DNA from: Sphingomonas hylomeconis
GTDB taxonomy: Bacteria > Pseudomonadota > Alphaproteobacteria > Sphingomonadales > Sphingomonadaceae
Length of the DNA stretch: 64,000 nt
Direction: 5' to 3'
Assembly (NCBI RefSeq): GCF_025370105.1
Contig: NZ_JANQBK010000001.1
Coordinates: 186,001-250,000, forward strand
The translations under genes were made by a program, and so were the position numbers. The notes beneath the pieces were generated by a model. The model made no database searches, was not told the DNA's origin, and worked only from the letters and a program-made list of their open reading frames with translations. Positions within the stretch are counted from its first letter, which is position 1. Every line of letters begins with the position of its first letter. Below are positions 51,159 to 59,555 of this stretch, one piece after another.

Positions 51159-51184
51159 ACCACCCCGTCGAACACCGGGGTGGT
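51159..51184. repeat. Palindrome ACCACCCCG / GGGGTGGT
   Basis: An 8-bp arm pair with a 10-base loop, close to the ypfJ 3' end. The CACCCCG...CCGGGGTGG core is related to the CCACCCTGG element at 25231. Confidence 0.5.
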
Positions 51185-51198
51185 GCTTGACAGTTGGC

Positions 51199-52110
51199 TC
51201 AGATCCTCGCGTTGAACGTGTCGCACTGCGCCGGATCGCCGCTGTCGAGCCCGCGCTTGAGCCAGGCCTGACGCTGTGCCGAGGTGCCGTGCGTGAAGCT
51301 GTCGGGGACGACGCGGCCCTGCGATTCCTGCTGCAGCTTGTCGTCGCCGATCGCCTGCGCCGCAGTCATGCCTTCCTCCAGATCGCCCGGTTCCATCCGG
51401 TCACGATTCTGCGCCGCCCACACGCCGGCATAGCAATCCGCCTGCAGCTCGAGCTTCACCGACGCGGCATTGCCTTCGCTGCGACTGCCGCGGGCCTGGA
51501 TCTGCTGAACCTGTGCCGAGGTGCCGAGCAAACTCTGGATGTGATGGCCGAATTCGTGCGCGATGACATAGTTCTGCGCGAAATCGCCCTGCGCGCCGAA
51601 GCGGTTGGCGAGTTCGTCGAAGAAGCTGGTGTCGAGATAAATGCCCTGATCGGTCGGGCAGTAGAACGGCCCCATCGCGCTCTGCGCCGCGCCGCAGCCG
51701 GACTGGCCATTGCCGCTGAAGAAAGACAGTTTCGGTGCCTGGAAGCGCTGGCCGGATTTGGCGAAGATCGCTTCCCAGGTGTTTTCGGCCGAGCTGAACG
51801 CGTTGCAGGCGGCGCGCTTGGCCGGATCAGACGCGCAGACCGCCGCCGCGCCGGTGCCGGCACCTTGCGACGCGGGCGCCGATTGCTGCGTGGGGGCGGT
51901 GAGCGAGCCCAGGCTGCCCAGGCCGCCGCCGAATACCGCGAACACGATCAGCAGCACGACCACGCCGCCGCAGCCGAACTTGCTGAACACGAGCGGCAGA
52001 AAGCCGAGCAGCATCCCGCCGCCACCGCCACCGCCGCCCAGATTGAAACCGCCGCCCCGGTTGCCCTGGTCCTCGACGTTGATGTTCGGATCGAAATCGT
52101 CGAGCCGCAT
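51199..52110 (-). CDS. ypfJ: YpfJ-like zinc metallopeptidase family protein
   Basis: A 303-residue membrane-anchored protein of the YpfJ/KPN_02809 family. An N-terminal Gly-rich cytosolic stretch is followed by one transmembrane helix (VVVLLIVFAVFGG) and a large outside domain containing the zinc motif HEFGHH, with the downstream metal-ligand-like LELQADCYAGVWA. No substrate is known. ATG 52110 is chosen because MRLDDFDPNINVEDQ is the family start and AAGGGGG lies upstream; the longer frame is not conserved. It is convergent with the DUF2171 gene and divergent from the patatin gene. Confidence 0.92.
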   Translation of the reverse strand: MRLDDFDPNINVEDQGNRGGGFNLGGGGGGGGMLLGFLPLVFSKFGCGGVVVLLIVFAVFGGGLGSLGSLTAPTQQSAPASQGAGTGAAAVCASDPAKRAACNAFSSAENTWEAIFAKSGQRFQAPKLSFFSGNGQSGCGAAQSAMGPFYCPTDQGIYLDTSFFDELANRFGAQGDFAQNYVIAHEFGHHIQSLLGTSAQVQQIQARGSRSEGNAASVKLELQADCYAGVWAAQNRDRMEPGDLEEGMTAAQAIGDDKLQQESQGRVVPDSFTHGTSAQRQAWLKRGLDSGDPAQCDTFNARI

Positions 52111-52255
52111 GGCGATGCCCCCTTGAATCGTTGCTGTACCGGCATGAATGCGCAGCCGCCCGTCTTGTTGCAAGACAGGCGAAATAGCGCTCCTGCCTGT
52201 GCCGGGGGGGGATAATGTTTGATCCGCCCGCAAGCTCAGCGCATGGCAATCCTTG

Positions 52256-53428
52256 ATGGCCGATGTCGAACCCAAGCCCCGCCGCCGCGCGAAGACGCTG
52301 CCTCTGCCCGATTGCGTGGCGCTCGTGCTGCAAGGGGGCGGGGCGCTGGGCAGCTACCAGGCCGGGGTGATCGAGGGGCTGGCCGGCAGCGGGATCGAGA
52401 TCGACTGGGTGGCCGGCATCTCGATCGGAGCGGTCAATGCGGCAATCTATGCCGGCAATCCGGAAGCGCTGCGGGTCGAGCGGCTGCGCGCTTTCTGGGA
52501 CCGGATGACCGGAGCACTGCCGAGCTTTCCGATCTTTCCGGACGACCGCGTCCGCGAGCTGATCCACGAATGGTCGGCAAGCTATGTGATGATGACCGGG
52601 GTGCCGGGCTTCTTCAAACCGCGCGCGCTGTCGCCGATGTTCGCCGCGCCGGGCACGCCGGAAGCGCTAAGCTTCTACGATTCGGCGCCGCTCAGGGAAA
52701 CGCTGGATGCGCTGATCGACTGGGACCTGCTGAATAGCGGGGCGGTGCGGCTGTCGGTCGGCGCCGTGGACGTCGAAAGCGGCAATTTCCATTATTTCGA
52801 CACGACCGAGACGCGGATCGACGCGCGGCATATCATGGCCTCGGGCGCGCTGCCGCCGGGCCTGCCGCCGATCGAGATCGACGGGCGGCTGTGGTGGGAT
52901 GGCGGGCTCGTCTCCAATACACCGCTGACGCACGTGTTGGATCACCAGCAGGGGTCGCTGCTCGCTTTCCAGGTCGACCTGTTCGCCGCCGCGACCGATC
53001 TGCCGCGCACGATCATGGATGTCGCCGCGCGGGAGAAGGAGATCCGCTTTTCCAGCCGCACGCGCCAGGTGTCCGATCAGGTGATGCGCGTCCGCGCGGA
53101 TCGCGAGGCGGCGCGCAAAGTGCTGGCCAAGCTGCCGCCCGAGATGATGGACGATCCCGACGTGCAGGCGTTGGCCGCCCGCTCGGCGGAGGATCCGGTC
53201 AACCTCGTCCATCTGATCCACCGCGCCAATGCCTGGGAGGGCGGCAGCCGCGACTTCGAATTTTCGATGCGGACGATGCGCGAGCATTGGCAGGCGGGCG
53301 CCGAGGCGGTGGCCGAGACGATGGCCAATGCGCAACTGGTCGCGGCGAATATCGAGACGGGTAAGAGCGCCGCGTTCGATCTCGGGCGCAAGGTACTGCC
53401 GCAGCGCGATGTTATGTCGAAGAGTTGA
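52256..53428 (+). CDS. Patatin-like phospholipase with DUF3734
   Basis: A 390-residue patatin-fold lipid hydrolase. The oxyanion loop GGGALGSYQAG is near residue 28, the nucleophile elbow GISIGAVNAA near 55, and the catalytic Asp in WWDGGLVSNTP near 218. The C-terminal third (AAREKEIRFSSRTRQVSDQVMRVR onward) matches the DUF3734 extension. It is 13 bp upstream of a 3-hydroxybutyrate dehydrogenase gene in the same direction, a pairing that suggests storage polymer or short-chain hydroxyacid metabolism. ATG 52256 is preferred over the TTG directly before it. Confidence 0.9.
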   Translation: MADVEPKPRRRAKTLPLPDCVALVLQGGGALGSYQAGVIEGLAGSGIEIDWVAGISIGAVNAAIYAGNPEALRVERLRAFWDRMTGALPSFPIFPDDRVRELIHEWSASYVMMTGVPGFFKPRALSPMFAAPGTPEALSFYDSAPLRETLDALIDWDLLNSGAVRLSVGAVDVESGNFHYFDTTETRIDARHIMASGALPPGLPPIEIDGRLWWDGGLVSNTPLTHVLDHQQGSLLAFQVDLFAAATDLPRTIMDVAAREKEIRFSSRTRQVSDQVMRVRADREAARKVLAKLPPEMMDDPDVQALAARSAEDPVNLVHLIHRANAWEGGSRDFEFSMRTMREHWQAGAEAVAETMANAQLVAANIETGKSAAFDLGRKVLPQRDVMSKS

Positions 53429-53441
53429 GGGGAGAGAAAGA

Positions 53442-54227
53442 ATGTTCCTGAAGGGCAAGAGCGCGATCATCACCGGGTCCACCTCGGGCATCGGGTTGGC
53501 CTATGCCAAGGCGTTCGCCGCGGAGGGCGCGAGCGTGGTGATCAACGGGTTCGGCGACGCGGCGGCGATCGAAGCGGAGCGCGCCGCGCTGGAAGCGACG
53601 AGCGGCGCACGCGTGCTGTACGACGCTGCCGACATGACCAAGCCCGATGAGATCGCGGCGCTGGCCAGGCGCTGTCACGGCGAGCTGGGCGGGCCGGACA
53701 TCATCGTCAACAATGCCGGCATCCAGCATGTCGCCCGGATCGAGGATTTCCCGCACGACAAATTCGAGGCGATCATCAAGATCAACCTGACCTCCGCCTG
53801 GTATCTGATCCAGGCCGCCATGCCCTATATGAAGGCGGCCGGCTGGGGACGGATCATCTCCACCGCCTCGGCGCATTCGCTCGTCGCCAGCCCCAACAAG
53901 TCCGCTTACGTCATGGCCAAGCACGGTATCGTCGGGCTGACGAAGACGATCGCGCTCGAGGCGGCGACCGATGGCATCACGGTGAATTGCATTTCCCCCG
54001 GCTATGTCTGGACGCCGCTGGTCGAAGGGCAGATCCCCGATACGATGAAGGCGCGGAAGATGACGCGCGAGCAGGTAGTGAACGACGTGTTGTTGGCCGC
54101 GCAGCCGACCAAGCAGTTCGTCACGCCCGAGCAGGTGGCGGCGTTCGCGCTGTTCCTGTGTGGCGAGGCGGCGCAGCAGATCACCGGCGCGAACCTGTCG
54201 ATGGATGGCGGCTGGACCGCGGCCTGA
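53442..54227 (+). CDS. bdhA: 3-Hydroxybutyrate dehydrogenase (SDR)
   Basis: A 261-residue short-chain dehydrogenase that interconverts 3-hydroxybutyrate and acetoacetate with NAD. The cofactor motif TGSTSGIG is near residue 12, NNAGI near 90, the catalytic Ser in ASAHSLV near 143, and YxxxK in SAYVMAKHG near 156. QHVARIEDFPHDKFEAII and WTPLVEGQIPD are typical of BDH. ATG 53442 has GGGGAGAG upstream. With the patatin gene it forms a two-gene unit. It could supply acetoacetate from stored polyhydroxybutyrate; the depolymerase is not in the window. Confidence 0.93.
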   Translation: MFLKGKSAIITGSTSGIGLAYAKAFAAEGASVVINGFGDAAAIEAERAALEATSGARVLYDAADMTKPDEIAALARRCHGELGGPDIIVNNAGIQHVARIEDFPHDKFEAIIKINLTSAWYLIQAAMPYMKAAGWGRIISTASAHSLVASPNKSAYVMAKHGIVGLTKTIALEAATDGITVNCISPGYVWTPLVEGQIPDTMKARKMTREQVVNDVLLAAQPTKQFVTPEQVAAFALFLCGEAAQQITGANLSMDGGWTAA

Positions 54228-54292
54228 ACGCCTTGGCAAGCCGGGCGCGGCGTGGTTCTATGGCGCGGCAAGAAAAGAATGGTCGCGTACGA

Positions 54293-54931
54293 ATGGTGAA
54301 AATGGGGTTTGGCCTGGCCGCGTGCGCGATGCTCGCGGCCTGTGGCGGCGGTGGCGGCGGTGGCGGCGATCGGCCGGCGACGGCGGTCGCCGCGGCGCCG
54401 CTGGACTGGCGACGGGTCGCGACCGAGGCCGATCGTACGCGGCTGCGCAACTGGCGTGTGGCGTGGATCGAGGCGATGACCAAGGCGCGCGCCGCGGGCA
54501 ACGGCAAGGCGATCGACGCGCAAGGGCCGCTGTTCGATCCCGATCACGCGCTGGACGGCGCCATGCCGCCCCCGGGCGACTATCGATGCCGCATCTTCAA
54601 GCTCGGCGCGCGCGGCACCGGGGCGAAGGATTTCACATCCTATCCGTTCTTCGGTTGCCGGGTGGAGGCCGAAGGCGACGTCTCGAGCTTCTACAAGACG
54701 GAAGGGTCCCAGCGGCCGGTCGGGCTGGCATTCCCCGACGGCCAGCGTGCGATCTTTCTCGGCACGATGATGCTCGGCGACGAGCGGAACGCGCTGGAAT
54801 ATGGCCGCGACGCCAATCGTGACATGGCCGGGATCGTCCAGCGGGTCGGTGCCCGCCGCTGGCGTGTCGCGTTACCCTATCCGCGCTTCGAATCGACGCT
54901 CGACGTTATCGAGATGCTGCCGGCCGGCTGA
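54293..54931 (+). CDS. DUF4893 lipoprotein
   Basis: A 212-residue predicted lipoprotein (MLAACGGGGGG, lipidated Cys near residue 17, then a Gly-rich spacer). The body fits DUF4893: DWRRVATEADRTRLRNWRVAW, GPLFDPDHALDGAMPPPGDYRCRIFKLGA and FFGCRVEAEG. Two Cys probably form a disulfide. ATG 54293 is chosen for the short signal peptide; ATG 54260 would extend it by 11 residues. No function is known for this family; conservation in sphingomonads is from memory. It is convergent with the CDF gene, 22 bp away. Confidence 0.78.
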   Translation: MVKMGFGLAACAMLAACGGGGGGGGDRPATAVAAAPLDWRRVATEADRTRLRNWRVAWIEAMTKARAAGNGKAIDAQGPLFDPDHALDGAMPPPGDYRCRIFKLGARGTGAKDFTSYPFFGCRVEAEGDVSSFYKTEGSQRPVGLAFPDGQRAIFLGTMMLGDERNALEYGRDANRDMAGIVQRVGARRWRVALPYPRFESTLDVIEMLPAG

Positions 54932-54953
54932 GCGCGGGCGTGGCATCCGCCGC

Positions 54954-55919
54954 CTATGCCGGTCCTGCCGGTTTGAACACGGCGGCGTTTTCGCGCTTCT
55001 CCGGGCGGATATAGATCGAGGACAATTGCGGCACGGCCAGCCGCAACTGATCCTCGATGCCCTCGATCAGCGTTTCCGCCTCGCCCATCGTTACCTGATC
55101 GTGAAAATCGGCGCTGATCGCGACGAAGATCGCGTCCGGCGCGGTGTGGATCGTGCGGACATGATTGACGCAGGTGATCGCCGGGCTGGCCTCGACCACC
55201 GTGCGCACCTTGGCGACGATCGCCGGATCCGCGCCTTCGCCGATCAGCAGGCCCTTCGCCTCGCGCGCCAGCAGCATGGCAACGGCGGCGAGTATCACGC
55301 CGATCGCGATCGACGCGATGCCGTCGAGCCGGGCATCCTGATAGGCATGGCTGGCCCACACGCCCAGCCCGGCGATGAGCAAGCCGGCCAGCGCCGCCGA
55401 ATCCTCGAACAGGACGATGAAGCCGGCGGGGTCCTTCGACTTGTGGATCGACTGCCACCAGCCGGCATCGCCCTTTGACGCGGCGAATTCGCGCATCGCG
55501 ATGACCCAGGACGTGCCCTCCAGAAGCAGCGCGATGCCGAGCACGATATAATTGATCGTCGGATCGCGCAGCGGTTCGGGGTCGAGGAAATGCGTATAGC
55601 CTTCGTAGATCGACACGCCCGCGCCCACCGCGAAGATCAGGATCGCGACGACGAACGCCCAGAAATACAGTTCGCGGCCATAACCGAACGGATGGGCCTC
55701 GTCCGGCGGCCGCTTGCCGCGATGCTGGCCGAACAGCAGCAGCACCTGATTGAGGCTGTCGACGACCGAATGGAATCCTTCGGTCAGCATCGAGGATGAG
55801 CCGGAAATGCCCGCCGCGATGAACTTGGCGACGGCAATGCCGAGATTGGCGGCCAGCGCCGCCAGGATGACGATATTCGACCCGCCGTCTTTCGTTGCCG
55901 CCATCGATCCGTGTCCCAT
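54954..55919 (-). CDS. Cation diffusion facilitator family transporter
   Basis: A 321-residue transporter with six transmembrane helices (starting SNIVILAALAANLGIAVAKF) and a cytoplasmic C-terminal domain (VVEASPAITCVNHVRTIHTAPDAIFVAISADF). The helix 2 motif EGFHSVVDSLNQ is the metal-site region, and helix 5 has FEDSAALAGLL, an arrangement unlike zinc-specific DxxxD pairs, so metal choice is uncertain. ATG 55919 is used; ATG 55904 is also possible. No regulator or metal resistance gene is adjacent. Family members exchange Zn, Fe or Mn for protons. Confidence 0.88.
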   Translation of the reverse strand: MGHGSMAATKDGGSNIVILAALAANLGIAVAKFIAAGISGSSSMLTEGFHSVVDSLNQVLLLFGQHRGKRPPDEAHPFGYGRELYFWAFVVAILIFAVGAGVSIYEGYTHFLDPEPLRDPTINYIVLGIALLLEGTSWVIAMREFAASKGDAGWWQSIHKSKDPAGFIVLFEDSAALAGLLIAGLGVWASHAYQDARLDGIASIAIGVILAAVAMLLAREAKGLLIGEGADPAIVAKVRTVVEASPAITCVNHVRTIHTAPDAIFVAISADFHDQVTMGEAETLIEGIEDQLRLAVPQLSSIYIRPEKRENAAVFKPAGPA

Positions 55920-56183
55920 TGGTGCGCGGGGCGCTCTATGCGCAACCGTTGCCAGCCGTCCAGTACGGTGGCGGTCCTGCCGGAACGGGAAATGCCCGCC
56001 GAGCATCGCGCTCGACGGGCATCCTTTCCTCCCCAGGAAACTCGGTCGGCCCGGCCGCGCGCTGATCGGAGCGGGCGGCGGGGCCGGTGTGCGGCCGCTT
56101 AGGTCATGGAAATATCATGCGAACCACCCCCGCGCGTGGAGCCCCACGGTGAACATGTCTGCCGCCGCGCGCGTCGCCGTGTA

Positions 56184-56196
56184 GTCTTGTAAAGAC
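56184..56196 (+). promoter_or_regulatory. Operator-like repeat upstream of the XRE regulator
   Basis: GTCTT-GTA-AAGAC, a perfect inverted repeat 51 bp before the start. It contains TTGTAAAG, which recurs at 56228-56237 and near aceA. Confidence 0.55.
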
Positions 56197-56227
56197 ATGA
56201 CAGAGTAAGGCATGGCGGGTAGGCGTT

Positions 56228-56237
56228 CTTTGTAAAG
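56228..56237 (+). promoter_or_regulatory. Second operator-like repeat, overlapping the ribosome site
   Basis: CTTTGTAAAG. It runs into the AAGGAG ribosome site (56235-56240) of the XRE gene, so binding here would block transcription and perhaps translation. Confidence 0.5.
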
Positions 56238-56246
56238 GAGCCGGGG

Positions 56247-57632
56247 ATGGCCGATCGTAAATTGTTCGCCGGGCATGCGGTTCGGCGGCTCCGGCGCCAG
56301 TCGGGGCTCACCCAGGCGGCGATGGCCGAGGTGCTGACGATCTCGCCGAGCTATCTCAATCTGGTCGAAAAGAACCAGCGGCCGCTGTCGGCGTCGCTGC
56401 TCGTCAAGCTGGCCGAATCGTTCGATTTCGATCCGCGCGCGCTGGCCGCGGGCGAGCCCGGCGGCGGCGAGGCGGCGATCCGGCGGCGCCTGGCGGATCC
56501 GATCTTCGCCGATCTGGAGATCGACCGCAACGAAATCGAGGAATGGCTGGCCGGGGCGCCGGGCGGCGCCGAGGCATTTGCGCGCGCGTTCGACCGGATG
56601 GCGACGGGCACGCAGTCGGACGGCGGGGCGGCTGATCCGATCGCCGAGGTGCGGCGCGAGATCGAGCGCTGGCGCGGCCATTTCGCCGATCTGGATGCGA
56701 TCGCCGAGGCGCTGGCGGACGAATTGCGGCTCGGCGCGGGCGATCTGTACGGCGCGATCGCCGAGCGGCTTCGGGTGAAGCATCAATTGGGCATCCGGGT
56801 CTTGCCGGTCGACGTGATGGCGCAGCTGCTGCGGCGGATGGATCTGCATGCGCGCCAGCTGCAACTGAGCGAGACGCTCGACCCCGCATCGCGCACCTTC
56901 GCCGCCGCATTCCAGCTCGCCCAGATCGAGGCGCGCGGCGAGATCGATGCGCTGGCCAAGGGGGCAGGGTTCAGCGATCGCCAGGCCGAGCGGCTGTTTC
57001 GCCGCCATCTGGCGGGCTATTTCGCTGCCGCGGTGATGATGCCCTATGCGCGATTCCTGCGCGCGTGCGAGGCGACCGGCTATGATCTCGAACTGCTGCA
57101 ACGCCGCTTTGGCGCCGGTTTCGAACAGGTCGCGCACCGCTTGACCACCTTGCAGCGCGTCGGCGCCCGGGGGCTGCCCTTCTTTCTGGTGCGGATCGAC
57201 CGCGCCGGCCAGGCATCGAAGCGCTTTTCCGGGGCAAGCAATGCCGCGCTGGCCGAAGCGGACGGGCGCTGTCCGCTGTGGCGCGTGCATTATGCGTTCG
57301 ATCGGCCGGGGACGCTGGCCGTCCAGCTCGTCGAACTGGAGGATCAGTCCCGCTGGCTGACATTGTCGCGCACGGTGACGCCGCAGCGGCGGCGCTACGG
57401 CGATGTGCCGGCGGAATTCGCCATCGGCATCGGCGTGGCGGCGGCGCATGCCGGTACGCTGGCGGCGGCGCGCGGGATCGATCTCAAGGGCGAGGCGACG
57501 CCGATCGGGCTGGGCTGCCGCGCCTGCCAGCGCGAGGCCTGCCCGCAACGCTCCGCGCCGCCGCTGGGCCGCGTGCTGACGATCAACGAGCGCGAGCGCG
57601 GGATCAGCGCGTTCAGTTTCGGCGGCGATTGA
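56247..57632 (+). CDS. XRE-family short-chain fatty acyl regulator (ScfR/MccR type)
   Basis: A 461-residue transcriptional regulator. An N-terminal XRE helix-turn-helix (residues 8-60: VRRLRRQSGLTQAAMAEVLTISPSYLNLVEKNQR) is followed by a large sensing region. The middle holds a domain related to ImmA/IrrE (DUF955), but the HExxH zinc motif is replaced (around residues 226-230 reads QIEAR), so it is not a peptidase. The C-terminal DUF2083 domain has GLGCRACQREACPQRSAPP with three Cys. Family members respond to acyl-CoA thioesters and control glyoxylate-shunt, methylcitrate or propionate genes; aceA is 3 kb away. ATG 56247 follows AAGGAG by six bases. Confidence 0.9.
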   Translation: MADRKLFAGHAVRRLRRQSGLTQAAMAEVLTISPSYLNLVEKNQRPLSASLLVKLAESFDFDPRALAAGEPGGGEAAIRRRLADPIFADLEIDRNEIEEWLAGAPGGAEAFARAFDRMATGTQSDGGAADPIAEVRREIERWRGHFADLDAIAEALADELRLGAGDLYGAIAERLRVKHQLGIRVLPVDVMAQLLRRMDLHARQLQLSETLDPASRTFAAAFQLAQIEARGEIDALAKGAGFSDRQAERLFRRHLAGYFAAAVMMPYARFLRACEATGYDLELLQRRFGAGFEQVAHRLTTLQRVGARGLPFFLVRIDRAGQASKRFSGASNAALAEADGRCPLWRVHYAFDRPGTLAVQLVELEDQSRWLTLSRTVTPQRRRYGDVPAEFAIGIGVAAAHAGTLAAARGIDLKGEATPIGLGCRACQREACPQRSAPPLGRVLTINERERGISAFSFGGD

Positions 57633-57716
57633 ATGATTTGGCGGTGACTCCTCCACGTATTCATGTCAGTCCGAGACAATAGTCCTGACTATGTCCCTGT
57701 TGTGTGGAGTATCGTT

Positions 57717-59174
57717 GTGCAGCGGCGATTCGGATCCTTGGTGGCCTTGGCCGCGATGCTTTCGGCCTGTGGCGGTGGTGGTGGCAGCACTGGCTCGTCC
57801 GCCGGAACCGTCATCGGCGCGACGCCGACGCCGATCGCCACACCGTCGCCGACCCCCACAACGGCCGCAGGCTGCTCGCTGCGCGCGCGGCAGGACTGGG
57901 TCGCCGCGCAGATGCAGGAATGGTATCTGTTTCCCGAGACACTGCCGACCGGGCTCAATCCGGCCAGCTATGGCACGGTCGATGACTATCTCGATGGGCT
58001 GACCGCCAATGCGCGCGCGCAACGCAAGGATCGCTATTTCACCTATCTGACCTCGATCGCCGAGGAGGATGCCTATTACGCCTCCGGCGCGACTGCCGGC
58101 ATTGGCGTGCGCCTCGCACTCGATTCCGCGAACCGATTGTTCGTCGCGGAGTCGTTCGAGAATGCGCCGGCCTGGCTGGCGGGGGTACAGCGCGGCACCG
58201 AGATCGTCGCGATCGGCACGTCCACGGCAAATCTGCGCACCGTCGCGTCGATCATCACCAGCGAGGGTTCGGCCGGGCTGAGCAACGCGCTGGGACCGGA
58301 CACGCCGGGAACCGCGCGCGTCTTCCAACTGTCCGGCGTTGGCGGCGACCGCACCGTGACGATCGCCAAGGCGGATTACGAACTCCAACCCGTGGGCCCG
58401 GATGGCGCGCGCGTGATCGAGGATAACGGCAAGAAGATCGGCTATATCAAGGTGCGCACGTTCATCTCGACCGCCGATCCGCAGTTGCGCAGCGCCTTCG
58501 CCACGTTCCGCGCGCAGGGCATCACCGACATCGTCGTCGATTTCCGCTACAATGGCGGCGGTCTGCTCTCGATCGCCGAACTGATGGGCAATCTGCTCGG
58601 CGGCAATCGCTCGACGTCGGACGTCTTCGATTATGTCACGTTCCGTCCCGAGAAATCGTCGAACAACACCACCGCGCGCTTCGCGCCGCAGCCGCAATCG
58701 GTGAATGCGACGCGCATCGCGTTTATCGGCATGGCGGGAACGGCGTCGGCAAGCGAGTTGGTCATCGCCGGCATGGTCCCGTATCTCCGCGCCAATGCCG
58801 GACTGATCGGCACCAATACCTATGGAAAGCCCGTTGGGCAGATCGCGCGCGACAATGCGGGCTGTGACGATCGGCTGCGCGTGATCGCGCTATCGCTGCA
58901 GAATGCCAACCGGCAGGGCGCCTATTTTGACGGCGTGGCCGGCACGGTCGAGGCGAGTTGCCGCGCCGGCGACGATCTGAGCCGGCCGATGGGCGACCCC
59001 GCCGAGGCCTCGACACGCCAGGCCTTGGACTTTCTGGCCGGGCGCGCATGCACGCCGATTTCGACTGCGCCGGTCGCCAACGCGCGCAGCGCGGCGGCGG
59101 CGGGCCGCCCGGCCGAACTGCTGTCATCGATGCGCCCCAACACCGCGCAACGCGAAGTGCCCGGACTGTTCTGA
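57717..59174 (+). CDS. S41-family peptidase lipoprotein
   Basis: A 485-residue predicted lipoprotein with the S41 (C-terminal processing peptidase-like) fold. The signal MQRRFGSLVALAAMLSACGGGGG gives a lipidated Cys. A degenerate PDZ-like section follows (GIGVRLALDSANRLFVAESFENAPAWLAGVQRGTEIVAI), then the catalytic core VVDFRYNGGGLLSIAELM, the nucleophile Ser in GTASASELV and Lys in NTYGKPVGQ. GTG 57717 with GGAG nearby is chosen because it gives a clean lipoprotein signal; ATG 57663 would add 18 residues. It is cell-envelope located; substrate unknown. It is convergent with a tiny membrane protein gene. Confidence 0.88.
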   Translation: MQRRFGSLVALAAMLSACGGGGGSTGSSAGTVIGATPTPIATPSPTPTTAAGCSLRARQDWVAAQMQEWYLFPETLPTGLNPASYGTVDDYLDGLTANARAQRKDRYFTYLTSIAEEDAYYASGATAGIGVRLALDSANRLFVAESFENAPAWLAGVQRGTEIVAIGTSTANLRTVASIITSEGSAGLSNALGPDTPGTARVFQLSGVGGDRTVTIAKADYELQPVGPDGARVIEDNGKKIGYIKVRTFISTADPQLRSAFATFRAQGITDIVVDFRYNGGGLLSIAELMGNLLGGNRSTSDVFDYVTFRPEKSSNNTTARFAPQPQSVNATRIAFIGMAGTASASELVIAGMVPYLRANAGLIGTNTYGKPVGQIARDNAGCDDRLRVIALSLQNANRQGAYFDGVAGTVEASCRAGDDLSRPMGDPAEASTRQALDFLAGRACTPISTAPVANARSAAAAGRPAELLSSMRPNTAQREVPGLF

Positions 59175-59180
59175 GCCTGG

Positions 59181-59381
59181 TCAGCGCAACAGGTAGACGA
59201 TCGCCATCAAGAGTAACGCGACGAGCAGCAGGCTGCTACCAAGCAACAGTCTGGTCACGGTGTCGGTCAACGGCCTATTCACCGTTGCGGTGGCGCGGAT
59301 ATCGCCGCCCTGCTGCTCGCGATGGTTGCGCCGATAGTGCAGAATGGTACGCAAATAGTGCGGTAGACCCGTATTTGTCAT
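59181..59381 (-). CDS. Small single-pass membrane protein (66 aa)
   Basis: A 66-residue protein: a basic, His/Arg-rich N-terminal half (MTNTGLPHYLRTILHYRRNHRE) and one C-terminal transmembrane helix (LLLGSSLLLVALLLMAIVYLL) that ends the protein. The positive N-terminus suggests a tail-anchored or N-in topology. AGGGGAGC lies eight bases before ATG 59381, so translation is well supported. It is divergent from a two-headed winged-helix gene across a 174-bp region with two perfect palindromes. No homologue is recognised. It could be a small regulator of an envelope complex. Confidence 0.75.
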   Translation of the reverse strand: MTNTGLPHYLRTILHYRRNHREQQGGDIRATATVNRPLTDTVTRLLLGSSLLLVALLLMAIVYLLR

Positions 59382-59438
59382 GATTGCTCCCCTAAACAAG
59401 GACTGCCGCGGGATCCGGGGTACAAGCAACGCCTGTCC

Positions 59439-59453
59439 TACCCGAAACGGGTA
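59439..59453. promoter_or_regulatory. Palindrome TACCCG-AAA-CGGGTA
   Basis: Perfect 6-bp arms around AAA in the divergent region between the 66-aa membrane protein and the two-headed regulator. A good candidate operator for a dimeric regulator. Confidence 0.55.
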
Positions 59454-59458
59454 TAGAA

Positions 59459-59471
59459 GGGTGTAACACCC
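59459..59471. promoter_or_regulatory. Palindrome GGGTGT-A-ACACCC
   Basis: Perfect 6-bp arms with one central base, 19 bp centre to centre from the TACCCG palindrome. Together they look like a double operator in a divergent promoter. Confidence 0.55.
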
Positions 59472-59555
59472 TTACTTTGGTGCTTAATTTTGAGGCTACC
59501 GTATCTCGAACAGCACCTCCGGCTAAAGGAGTAACCGGGGATCAGGGGGGAAGGC

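Larger units (their letters stand above)
55920..56246. other. Divergent intergenic region, CDF gene / XRE regulator
   Basis: 327 bp without a gene. The first half is GC-rich with no feature I can name. The last 70 bp hold two TGTAAA-type inverted repeats just before the XRE regulator (listed separately), consistent with autoregulation. Confidence 0.7.
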
